Assembly (NCBI GenBank): GCA_031278845.1
Contig: JAITJQ010000036.1
Location: forward strand, 1-6,768
DNA: 6,768 nt
From: Puniceicoccales bacterium
GTDB taxonomy: Bacteria > Verrucomicrobiota > Verrucomicrobiia > Opitutales > LL51
Direction of reading: 5' to 3'
Shown: positions 1 to 5,874 of the stretch, piece by piece
Layout of the letters: every line of letters begins with the position of its first letter
Numbering within the stretch: the first letter of the stretch is position 1
Notes under the pieces: model-generated
What the model saw: the letters and a program-made list of their open reading frames with translations, nothing else
Databases searched by the model: none
What the model was told of the DNA's origin: nothing
Translations under genes and position numbers: made by a program

Positions 1-105
1 CTCGCCTGCGGAGAAAATGAACGGGCCGGATATGGAAAACAGTCGCTCCAGTACATTTCCCAAAAAATGACGGATGAATTCGGTAATCTATCCCATATTT
101 TTTGA
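1..105 (+). pseudogene. YhcG/DUF1016 family protein, N-terminal fragment
   Basis: The plus-strand frame starting at base 1 is open to a TGA at 103-105 and enters from outside the window. Its peptide contains the block NERAGYGKQSL, then an ISQKMTDEFG block. This is the signature of the DUF1016 N-terminal domain (YhcG family: RA-x-YGK, then LS-x-x-LT-x-EFGKGF). Known family members run to about 350 residues, with a PD-(D/E)XK nuclease domain in the C-terminal half. Here the frame stops within about eight codons of the EFG motif, so the nuclease half is absent at this end. The matching C-terminal end lies at about 2412-2690 on the same strand. The two pieces therefore look like one gene with its middle replaced by the minus-strand unit at 109-2402. 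The assignment is from motif recognition only, and the exact breakpoint is unclear because the last residues (NLSHIF) could still be homologous. Confidence 0.62.
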
Positions 106-108
106 TAA

Positions 109-1653
109 TCACTTTTGCAACAGGTCTAATATTGCTCGGGCTGGGGATGCTAAACTACTGTAATCATGAGTTGGTGTTATTCCAACAAGGACTACCTGCC
201 TTTTGGGATGGTCTATAGCATAAACAATCCTACCACCTCCACTTATTCCTACTGTATAACATCCTTCTAATGGGCCAATTAGGGGATGACCACCGGTGAG
301 CTTAGAATAATCAGGGTCGCACATTATGGCATTTAACTGTTGAATTGCAAACATTACAAGTTGTGCTGAAGCTGGATTATCCATACCTGCATCCCCCAGG
401 AGCTCACCTAAAACAGATTGATACTCTGACGGAGGACATGCCGCTTGAAATAACATTCGTGCCACTAGTTCCAACGCCAATGCCTGGGGATATGGGCGTA
501 ACATAGTTAACAGTTCTTCTGTGTCGGGCGAAAATAATACTTCCGCGAATGCCCGTACCAGTGCTATTGCTGATTCTTGGTCTTGATTTCGTAGATTGTA
601 TAGGAATCCTACTACAGGATCCAATATAGAAAGCAATTGACTTATCTCTATCGTTGGGGCAAACGCTGGAAATTGTTTTGCGAGCAGAGGCATGAGTACT
701 GCTGCTAAAGATAACCCGGGACTAAACAACTCGGGGCCGGTTATTGCCATTGCTAGTGCTTCCGGAAAACACAGTGCCAATGGCATTATAGATGGGCTAT
801 ATAAAGACCGGAGCAACATTTGCATCGGAAAACAACGCGGAATCGGAGAGAATGCCGAAAGTTCCCCGCCTCTTGTTGGCGAAAGTAATGCTGGCAACGC
901 TCCTGTTCCCGAGTGAACCAATACTGACATCAATGTTTGCGCCAATATGGGCAAAAAAACTGGATCCTGTAATATTCCTCCCATCCTATTCATTATCGCA
1001 AATGCTTGCAATGCTTCTTGGAGTAATGGGAGCTCTTGTTGTGGATCTGATGGAGATACACTATTAAGTAATACATTTGCTAGTGTCACTGGCGGCTCTG
1101 TTTGCTGTCCCAGAAATGCTATTAACTGCGGAAATGCTAGCTGCGGAAATACTTGTGGAAACGTTGCTACCTCTGGAAATGGGTTTGACGCCATTTCCGG
1201 AATTGCTCGAAATAATACGGAATGAATTAAAGGTCGATTTCCAAGACTTTTTCCCTTATATATTAATTCAAAGCGAGGTGATGGCCTTTGAGAAGGCTGG
1301 GAAAAAACCACGTGGACAATACTATACACATAAGCAATTGTTCTAGGCGGGACTCCTTCTTCAGAAGAAAGTGCTCTTCTAGCAAATTTTATCCTCATTA
1401 TTTGAAAATCGGGCTTTAAAACATGAATCGTTTTTTCAAATGGAGGAGCAAATCCCCAATTGCCAAATTGTCTTTCTATTTGATCCAATTCATCTCGTTG
1501 TAAAGCACTTACGGCTTCTACGTAGTCTGAATCAGCCCAAACATCCGTCGAAGCAAAGGTTAATTTTCTTCCACTCCCCGTGCTATAATTGAACATTAAA
1601 GACAACATTCCCATTGACATTGCCCGTTTGATATTATTTCTTATTTTATGCAT
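109..1653 (-). CDS. Large unknown protein with C-terminal RelE/YoeB-like toxin fold
   Basis: A 514-aa protein from ATG 1653, with AGAGAGG just upstream and the preceding stop 20 bases away. An in-frame TTG at 1698 would add 15 residues but overlap that gene and has no ribosome site. The N-terminus (HKIRNNIKRAMSMGML) is basic then weakly hydrophobic, so a poor signal peptide is possible. Residues 45-150 form a mixed domain with a charged helix and strands such as IMRIKF and FELIYKGKSL. Residues 155-440 are rich in Pro, Leu, Phe and Ala, with short helices broken by proline and no clear transmembrane pattern. Residues 450-500 read GGHPLIGPLEG, GRIVYAID, VVLVGITPTHDY. This follows the RelE/YoeB order of small-domain Gly-Pro-Leu, the R-x-V-Y strand and a final H-x-Y, with candidate catalytic Arg475, His496 and Tyr498. 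Free toxins of this family are about 85-100 aa, so a fusion would be unusual. The overall function is unknown. Confidence 0.6.
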   Translation of the reverse strand: MHKIRNNIKRAMSMGMLSLMFNYSTGSGRKLTFASTDVWADSDYVEAVSALQRDELDQIERQFGNWGFAPPFEKTIHVLKPDFQIMRIKFARRALSSEEGVPPRTIAYVYSIVHVVFSQPSQRPSPRFELIYKGKSLGNRPLIHSVLFRAIPEMASNPFPEVATFPQVFPQLAFPQLIAFLGQQTEPPVTLANVLLNSVSPSDPQQELPLLQEALQAFAIMNRMGGILQDPVFLPILAQTLMSVLVHSGTGALPALLSPTRGGELSAFSPIPRCFPMQMLLRSLYSPSIMPLALCFPEALAMAITGPELFSPGLSLAAVLMPLLAKQFPAFAPTIEISQLLSILDPVVGFLYNLRNQDQESAIALVRAFAEVLFSPDTEELLTMLRPYPQALALELVARMLFQAACPPSEYQSVLGELLGDAGMDNPASAQLVMFAIQQLNAIMCDPDYSKLTGGHPLIGPLEGCYTVGISGGGRIVYAIDHPKRQVVLVGITPTHDYSSLASPARAILDLLQK

Positions 1654-1673
1654 TTCCTCTCTTATTTCTTTTT

Positions 1674-2402
1674 CTATTTCAAGAAAACAGGAGAACAAAC
1701 AACATTTTTGATTTCAAATGATAAAATTTTAAGCTGTATGAACAATATCCCGTTAGAAAATTTTGCTTTCCGCTGAAAACTATACCGTACCTTTTTGATA
1801 ATGAATGGCCTTTCATTCAATTCATCCGGCGATAAATCCACACTATCTGATCCTTCCCAGAATGGTTCATTTTTTACCGCCATAAATCCACTTTCAATCA
1901 CCTTCGTTCGTTCACCTTCAGTGAGCCCATCAAATACTGCTTTGATGTCATTATTCGCAGCAAGCACCGAAAGCATCTGCAATCCTGCAGGCGATCGGAT
2001 TACATCGCTATGGTAGATTCCTACTGTCTTTTCATCATTAAGATTGATGCCTGGCATTGGATAACCATAACGCATTCCTCCATTCTGGAAAATTTCCGTG
2101 GCTTCCCTATTAATTCCATCATCCGTTAAAGGTTCGTATGGACAAAACCAGGGAGGGAAAAATTGTGAAATCGAAGAAGGTGATTGAACTGTCGAAATCC
2201 CAGAACTTGACCTCGAGGAATCTGGTTCTCGAACCATCTGGGGAAATAGTTGTTCTCCCGAAACTTCAAAATTCAACCTCCGAGAACTCAATCCTTGGTC
2301 TTTAACTAGGACCACTTCTTCTTCTCGAACAACTTGGCCAGAAAAAATTTTCTGAGCTTGTGGGTCGACATCACTACTATTATAAAATATAGGCAAACTC
2401 AT
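1674..2402 (-). CDS. Hypothetical protein, first gene of two-gene unit
   Basis: A 242-aa protein whose family I do not recognise. The ATG at 2402 is preceded directly by an in-frame GTG at 2405, which would add one residue; no good ribosome site separates them. The protein has an acidic N-terminal part (about residues 10-50), then a Ser-rich, probably disordered linker (about 58-82: SSRSSSGIS and following), then an aromatic and proline patch (FFPPWFCPYEP). A probable globular part at about 100-210 contains helices such as GLQMLSVLAANNDIKAVF and EGERTKVIESGF. The tail after about residue 205 turns basic (KKVRYSFQRKAKF) and hydrophobic. There is no signal peptide and no recognisable catalytic motif. 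It lies 20 bases upstream of the RelE-like-tailed gene and is probably cotranscribed with it. A role as partner or immunity protein is possible from position only. Confidence 0.55.
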   Translation of the reverse strand: MSLPIFYNSSDVDPQAQKIFSGQVVREEEVVLVKDQGLSSRRLNFEVSGEQLFPQMVREPDSSRSSSGISTVQSPSSISQFFPPWFCPYEPLTDDGINREATEIFQNGGMRYGYPMPGINLNDEKTVGIYHSDVIRSPAGLQMLSVLAANNDIKAVFDGLTEGERTKVIESGFMAVKNEPFWEGSDSVDLSPDELNERPFIIKKVRYSFQRKAKFSNGILFIQLKILSFEIKNVVCSPVFLK

Positions 2403-2407
2403 CACCT

Positions 2408-2437
2408 ATAATTTGTGCCTAAAAATAATTTCGTCAA
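2408..2437 (-). promoter_or_regulatory. Possible promoter of the two-gene minus-strand unit
   Basis: On the minus strand a TTGACG -35 (plus 2432-2437) is followed after 18 bases by AATTAT (plus 2408-2413), which matches four of six -10 bases. Transcription would begin close to the ATG at 2402, giving a very short or absent leader. That is consistent with the lack of a clear ribosome site. The element lies inside the yhcG 3' remnant, so the unit may use a promoter formed by host-gene sequence. Match quality is modest. Confidence 0.3.
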
Positions 2438-2690
2438 ATACAATAGTTTTATTGATGAAAATTTCACAAATAAGCCATATACCAATAAAATTTTGGAATT
2501 GACAACCGAAAGCGATAATCCGCCGATTGGCATTTTGCTCTATGCAGACAAAAGTGATACTTTGGTAAAATATACACTCCCAGAAAATAATGAGCAGATT
2601 TTTGCAGCAAAATACCTGCCCTATATGCCAACGAAGGAAGAACTAAGGCACGAGTTAAATCTCGGAGATTACGAAAAGATTGGGGAGTAA
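2412..2690 (+). pseudogene. YhcG/DUF1016 PDDEXK family protein, C-terminal fragment
   Basis: About 92 codons are open from just after an in-frame TAA at 2409-2411 to TAA 2688-2690. The peptide contains DNPPIGILLYADKSD, VKYTLPENNEQIFA, and the closing LPYMPTKEELRHEL. This is the characteristic end of YhcG/DUF1016 proteins (DNPxIGxxLCxxK, VxYxLPxxNxQIxxSxY, LPxxEELxxEL). The PD-(D/E)XK catalytic residues (D and E-x-K) lie upstream of this segment in the family and are missing. The only in-frame start, GTG 2415, has no ribosome site, so the fragment is probably not expressed as a functional protein. Together with the N-terminal piece at 1-105 it marks a yhcG-type gene that lost roughly its middle 200 codons to the minus-strand unit. 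Family recognition is strong; the history is inference. Confidence 0.75.
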
Positions 2691-2842
2691 TTTGGAGCTC
2701 ATCCGCTATCGCGGGATAAACGCTTCCGTAGTTTCCACTGGAACATTTTGCATTTTAGGGCAAGCCGGAATTCATGGCCCTCTCAAAAAAATCCCCCTCA
2801 AAACTTTCATATGAATTTTTAATTAAAATCTATCTTTTTAGC

Positions 2843-2877
2843 TTGACTTCTTGACTCTTCGATTTTCTCCATAGACT
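2843..2877 (+). promoter_or_regulatory. Possible promoter of the small-protein/hydrolase pair
   Basis: Two TTGACT hexamers lie 8 bases apart (2843-2848 and 2851-2856). They are followed by TAGACT at 2872-2877, which matches four of six -10 bases, with a short 15-base spacer from the second hexamer. If used, transcription would begin near 2884. That would exclude the ATG at 2878 and favour a later start. The surrounding AT-rich tract (2815-2840) is promoter-like, but the spacing is poor. Confidence 0.25.
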
Positions 2878-3339
2878 ATGGTCACTATTATGGGTAGAAA
2901 AATTAGTTTATTGTTGTGTATGTGTTGTGGAGGAAATATGTGTCAGGCGAACCCTGAGGAGGAGTTCATAGGTTTACAAAATCAAATTAAGGGTAAAGTA
3001 AATCCGCGTCAAAAAGGACAACTGCTTATTCAGATGGGAGATAAGGCTCGGGAGTGGTTGGAGCAGATGGAGGGACCGGTTAAGTCTGTTTTAACGGATG
3101 TGTTTACAAGAGTCCCGGACGAGGATAACCGAGTAACCATAATTCTCAATACCCTTTTTATATTAGCTTATCCCGAAGACTGTTTGGGTATTACGAAACG
3201 CGTAGAAGAAATAGCAGATATCGAAGGCGTACGTAATGCAGGTATAATAGGACCCTTACTGAACGGGATAAAGACACATTTGAAGTTGGGCGATGATTCT
3301 GATTCTCCTATTGCCGAATTATGTAACCGATATAACTAA
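2878..3339 (+). CDS. Small probably exported helical protein of unknown function
   Basis: 153 aa from ATG 2878. I do not recognise the family. Three starts are possible: ATG 2878 and ATG 2890, both without a ribosome site, and ATG 2938, preceded by GGAGG four bases upstream, the best site in this region. The first two give a short export signal (GRK, then ISLLLCMCCGG, then MCQA before NPEEE), which fits the signal peptide on the next gene. The third would give a cytoplasmic protein of 133 aa. The mature part is mostly helical and charged: a first helix EEEFIGLQNQIKG, then KGQLLIQMGDKAREWLEQM, a central hydrophobic helix (TIILNTLFILAY) and a C-terminal helical segment. There is no catalytic motif. 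It lies 14 bases before the metallo-hydrolase gene, so the two are probably cotranscribed and may act together outside the cytoplasm. Confidence 0.6.
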   Translation: MVTIMGRKISLLLCMCCGGNMCQANPEEEFIGLQNQIKGKVNPRQKGQLLIQMGDKAREWLEQMEGPVKSVLTDVFTRVPDEDNRVTIILNTLFILAYPEDCLGITKRVEEIADIEGVRNAGIIGPLLNGIKTHLKLGDDSDSPIAELCNRYN

Positions 3340-3353
3340 CCGGATAAAGCAAA

Positions 3354-4401
3354 ATGAAAAAAGTTTTATTGTTCATATGGAGTATTTGTCTTTTTCTGGG
3401 GACTGTTGCCTTCGGAAGCAATTTAGAAATCAATATTTTTAATGTTGGTTGGGGCAATTTTGTTTTATTGAGAAAGGATGATGACGTTTTAGTCATAGAC
3501 TGCGGTAAGGCTAGTGTTTTCAAGCAGCTAGAAGCTAAAAATAGGCTCAGAGACATTTTAATGGGAGATGTAAACTGTAAAGTCGTTATAACCCATGACC
3601 ATAAAGACCATTATTCAGCGGCGAGTGTTTTAGCAGCAATAATGCAAGAAAAAAATATAGATTTTTTTGCGGCTGGTGTCCATCAAAGGAAGATTGGAAG
3701 AACAGAATAAAGCGCGGGGGTGTAAAGAATCACTATAACATGTTATTTTCCTCTCCAAGAGCTTTAGAGGGATGCCTGGGAGATGACGTTTCTGTTCATT
3801 GTATTATTCCCAGAGATACGATAAAGATTTTCACGTAAATAATTTGGTAATCGGAATTAAATATGGGAATAAAAGTTTTATTTTTCCGGGAGACGCGAAC
3901 CAAGATTGGTTTAGTGAAAATTGCGAAGAATTAGTAGCGTTAATAAACGAATTAGGCGGAGTAGACTTTTTACTCATACCACACCATGGGAGTATGAGTG
4001 ATACGGGTTTTTTTATGAAAGATGCCATTGAGAATCTTTCCGGTAATTTCGATAAGCGTAGGTTAATATGTGTCATTTCTAGTGATCCTAGAAAGGGAAA
4101 ATATTATATACCACGGCAAGGTGTACAATATTTATTTCTTTGTGAGCACCGTTTGGGAGTCAAACCACACAGTTTATCTTTTGCCCAAAAATTGGATCCT
4201 CAAAAATGGACAGTTGTCGCAGAAAAGGGGAAGCAAAGACCAGTTTTTTCCACAGCAGATACTGTTTATGGTTATAAGATTGTTTGTGATGGGACTGATT
4301 TTTGGATGTATAAGGCGCTTGGCATTCCTCGTCGTCCAGGGGGAACTATTGCCGAATTGAAGGTTTTTGATTCTGTTGACCTTACAACACAACGACAGTA
4401 G
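3354..4401 (+). pseudogene. Exported MBL-fold metallo-hydrolase (ComEC-like), two frameshifts
   Basis: The gene starts at ATG 3354 with a clear signal peptide (MKKVLLFIWSICLFLGTVAFG, cleavage likely before SNLEI). The first frame encodes the opening strands (INIFNVGWGNFVLL, VLVIDCG) and the metal motif THDHKDH (HxHxDH, residues 80-86), then stops at TAA 3708-3710. A second frame is open across the gap (about 3686-3838; NHYNMLFSSPRALEG, VSVHCIIP). A third frame from about 3800 to TAG 4399-4401 encodes FIFPGDANQDW (metal Asp) and LLIPHHGS (metal His), then a C-terminal extension of about 130 residues. One base lost in the AAA at 3685-3687 and one in the CCC at 3809-3811 would explain both shifts; restoring them gives one protein of about 349 aa. 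The order of motifs is that of the hydrolase domain of ComEC/Rec2 and its stand-alone secreted relatives. The substrate is unknown. It may be a young pseudogene or a sequencing error. Confidence 0.8.
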
Positions 4402-4409
4402 TTTTCATT

Positions 4410-4766
4410 TTATAAGTATTTTTTTATTGCATCCACATCGAAGGAATTTTTTCATCGCCGATTTGTTGGGTAAGTTTCGTGGCCCTTACCGGCAATGAAA
4501 ACAATGTCGTCCCTTCTGGGCTTCTTTCAGCGCAAGGGCGATCGTCCTCCTCGGTCCGGCTCAAAAAAATGGCACAACTCCCGAAAAGCATTCCCCGGTT
4601 TCATATCCTCAAAAATTGCTTCCATACTTTCATGGCGCGGATCATCAGCAGTCGCAAACACCCGATCCGAAAATTGACACGCAACATACATCATTTTTGG
4701 GCGCTTCGTCCAATCGCGGTTGCTACCACAGCGGAAAAACCGTCAGCATTCGCCGCGCTTTATCGC
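4410..4766 (-). pseudogene. murE: murE 3' remnant (UDP-MurNAc-tripeptide ligase C-terminus)
   Basis: Read on the minus strand across several frames, this segment spells the C-terminal ligase domain of MurE, which adds meso-diaminopimelate to UDP-MurNAc-L-Ala-D-Glu. In order it shows MLTVF, then CGSNRDWTKRPKMM (the GCGGxRDxxKRPxM motif), FATADDPRHESMEAI (the DAP-binding TSDNPRxE motif, with Asp for Asn), EPDR, IALALKEAQKG, DDIVFIAGKGHETY, QQIGDEKIP and FDVDAIKKYL before TAA at 4410-4412. At least five frame changes are needed, near 4740, 4548, 4520, 4470 and 4447, and a stop interrupts at 4527-4529. Only about the last 115 of roughly 490 residues remain. The segment is fused upstream to a fragment of an unrelated HD-like gene. 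It cannot encode an active ligase; an intact murE is presumably elsewhere. It runs convergent to the hydrolase gene, ending 8 bases from it. Confidence 0.8.
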
Positions 4767-4917
4767 CTACCTCTTCCATTGTCGTACCAAGTAGCTGGCC
4801 ACCAAATTGCGCTACAACCATTTTCGCACTAAACTGATTGGCATCGTAATCCAATGCCATGTGGTAGCCTTCCGCCGCATCTCGAGAAATTTTCCCGTCT
4901 TTTACCGCTTTTCGATC
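4766..4917 (-). pseudogene. Internal fragment paralogous to the HD-like protein
   Basis: About 50 codons encode KAVKDGKISRDAAEGYHMAL, then DYDANQFSAKM, then QFGGQLLGTTMEEVG. They match residues 133-182 of the HD-like protein at 5875-6768 (AVTDGKISPEAAEGYHMAL and GGQLLGTTMED). Both ends are truncated. The upstream end begins at the stop codon of the ankyrin gene, with a probable one-base deletion at the junction. The downstream end runs without a gap into the murE remnant. The resulting open frame (4723-4953) is a chimera with no sensible start and is unlikely to be a gene. The fragment and its parent copy form a direct repeat flanking the ankyrin gene, which suggests a duplication followed by deletion. 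Confidence 0.75.
4841..4869. repeat. 29-base exact direct repeat, copy 1
   Basis: The 29 bases here are identical to those at 6296-6324 in the same orientation, 1455 bases apart. They form the best-conserved core of a longer imperfect repeat (about 4766-4917 against 6217-6372) and encode the residues EGYHMALDYD-A region of the HD-like protein family. Perfect identity over 29 bases within a more divergent block may reflect recent gene conversion or strong constraint. Confidence 0.85.
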
Positions 4918-4918
4918 A

Positions 4919-5815
4919 CTACATCGCACCGTATGCACGCAATAGTTGAGCAATTTGATCGTTGCTTCCTGCAGCCTGCAGTGCTGTTATGGGTTCTTGG
5001 CGGTTGAAATCGTCAGATGTGCCTCCGCCGTATCTAATCGCTTCATACTCATCCCAAGTGAGGGTGGGGGTGACATCATGGGTTGCATTGACATCGATTC
5101 CATCTTGCTCCAAAAGCAGACGAACCATATTTATATCCCCTGTTTCTACCGCAGCAATTAATGGGACGAGCGTTGCACCGTCCTCCGTATTGACGTTTGC
5201 TCCCCACTCCAACAATAAACGCACCATTTCGATGTTCTGCCACCCCATGATATGCCACCTAATGGCATAGATAAGCGGACAGGAATAACGGGTAAAGATC
5301 CGATCGCATTCACCAAATTGCTCCCCATTATCATTTCGCTCCGGATATGCCAGACAGGCATTTACGTCTGCCCCGCGGTCGAGTAACAAATGAACCACAC
5401 TAATATCTTCTTCCATAACGGCTTTGGTGAGCGGAGTTGCATAATCACAATCCCACTGTTTTTGAGGATCATTATTCGTGGATTTTAAATGAATATTTAC
5501 ATTTGCTCCGCGGTCAAGCAAGAGGCGTACCATATCGATATTTTTCGTCCGCAAAATGGATTTACTAAGCGGAGTATTTTCATAAGTATCGTACTTAACT
5601 GTATGTTTTTTGATGGCATTTACATCTGCCCCGTGATCGAGTAGATAATTTACGAGATTTATATTTCGCGCATCAATGGCCTCAAAAAGCGCATCGTCAG
5701 AAACCACTACATCCGCAAATTGTCCGTCAGCTTCGCCAAAATCTGCCGTTCCGTAACTTACCATGGGCATCAAAAATGTGCCCAACAACAATGAACTAAT
5801 TTTAAACTTTTTCAT
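4919..5815 (-). CDS. Exported ankyrin-repeat protein
   Basis: 298 aa from ATG 5815. An upstream in-frame GTG at 5875 is rejected because it overlaps the preceding stop and lies upstream of a good promoter. The N-terminus MKKFKISSLLLGTFLMPMVS then YG before TADFG is a typical Sec signal peptide, so the protein is likely periplasmic or secreted. Six ankyrin repeats are visible at about residues 41-70, 80-107, 127-153, 179-209, 216-243 and 277-298. They carry the usual MVRLLLDRGANVN-type second helix and loop. Inserts of about 9, 19, 25 and 33 residues separate most of them. Ankyrin repeats bind other proteins, and in host-associated bacteria exported ankyrin proteins often meet host proteins; that role here is inference. 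The gene is preceded by an HD-like gene on the same strand and followed directly by a gene fragment. The ribosome site is weak (AAGAA). Confidence 0.88.
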   Translation of the reverse strand: MKKFKISSLLLGTFLMPMVSYGTADFGEADGQFADVVVSDDALFEAIDARNINLVNYLLDHGADVNAIKKHTVKYDTYENTPLSKSILRTKNIDMVRLLLDRGANVNIHLKSTNNDPQKQWDCDYATPLTKAVMEEDISVVHLLLDRGADVNACLAYPERNDNGEQFGECDRIFTRYSCPLIYAIRWHIMGWQNIEMVRLLLEWGANVNTEDGATLVPLIAAVETGDINMVRLLLEQDGIDVNATHDVTPTLTWDEYEAIRYGGGTSDDFNRQEPITALQAAGSNDQIAQLLRAYGAM

Positions 5816-5834
5816 GATATTTCTTAAATTAAAG

Positions 5835-5863
5835 ATATTAAATTGTTTCACGAAAATTGTCAA
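5835..5863 (-). promoter_or_regulatory. Sigma-70-like promoter of the ankyrin gene
   Basis: On the minus strand a perfect TTGACA -35 (plus 5858-5863) is followed after exactly 17 bases by TAATAT (plus 5835-5840), which matches four of six -10 bases. Transcription would begin near 5828, about 12 bases before the ATG at 5815. This supports that start and shows that the ankyrin gene can be expressed independently of the upstream HD-like gene. Confidence 0.6.
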
Positions 5864-5874
5864 GCAATTTCTCA

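Noticed and set aside
692..1346. Several overlapping plus-strand open frames opposite the 514-aa gene
   Set aside because: They overlap each other in different frames and lack ribosome sites and family features. They are antisense shadows of the long minus-strand gene.
109..2410. Insertion sequence or transposon for the two-gene unit
   Set aside because: No transposase, and I could find no convincing terminal inverted repeats or target-site duplication at the junctions.
2691..2877. Terminator or small gene in the spacer
   Set aside because: There are only weak short stems (CCGC/GCGG near 2703; AGGGC/GCCCT near 2757-2782) with no T-run after them, and no supported reading frame.
4070..4392. 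Open frames in other frames over the hydrolase C-terminus
   Set aside because: The true frame carries the MBL continuation, and these show no coherent protein features.
4479..5007. Plus-strand open frames across the murE and HD-like remnants
   Set aside because: The minus strand holds clear homology to known families here; the plus frames are by-products of GC-richer antisense sequence.
5840..5870. Hairpin AAATTG/CAATTT as a terminator of the HD-like gene
   Set aside because: The stem is a weak 6-bp AT-rich one without a T-tract, and it overlaps the ankyrin promoter.
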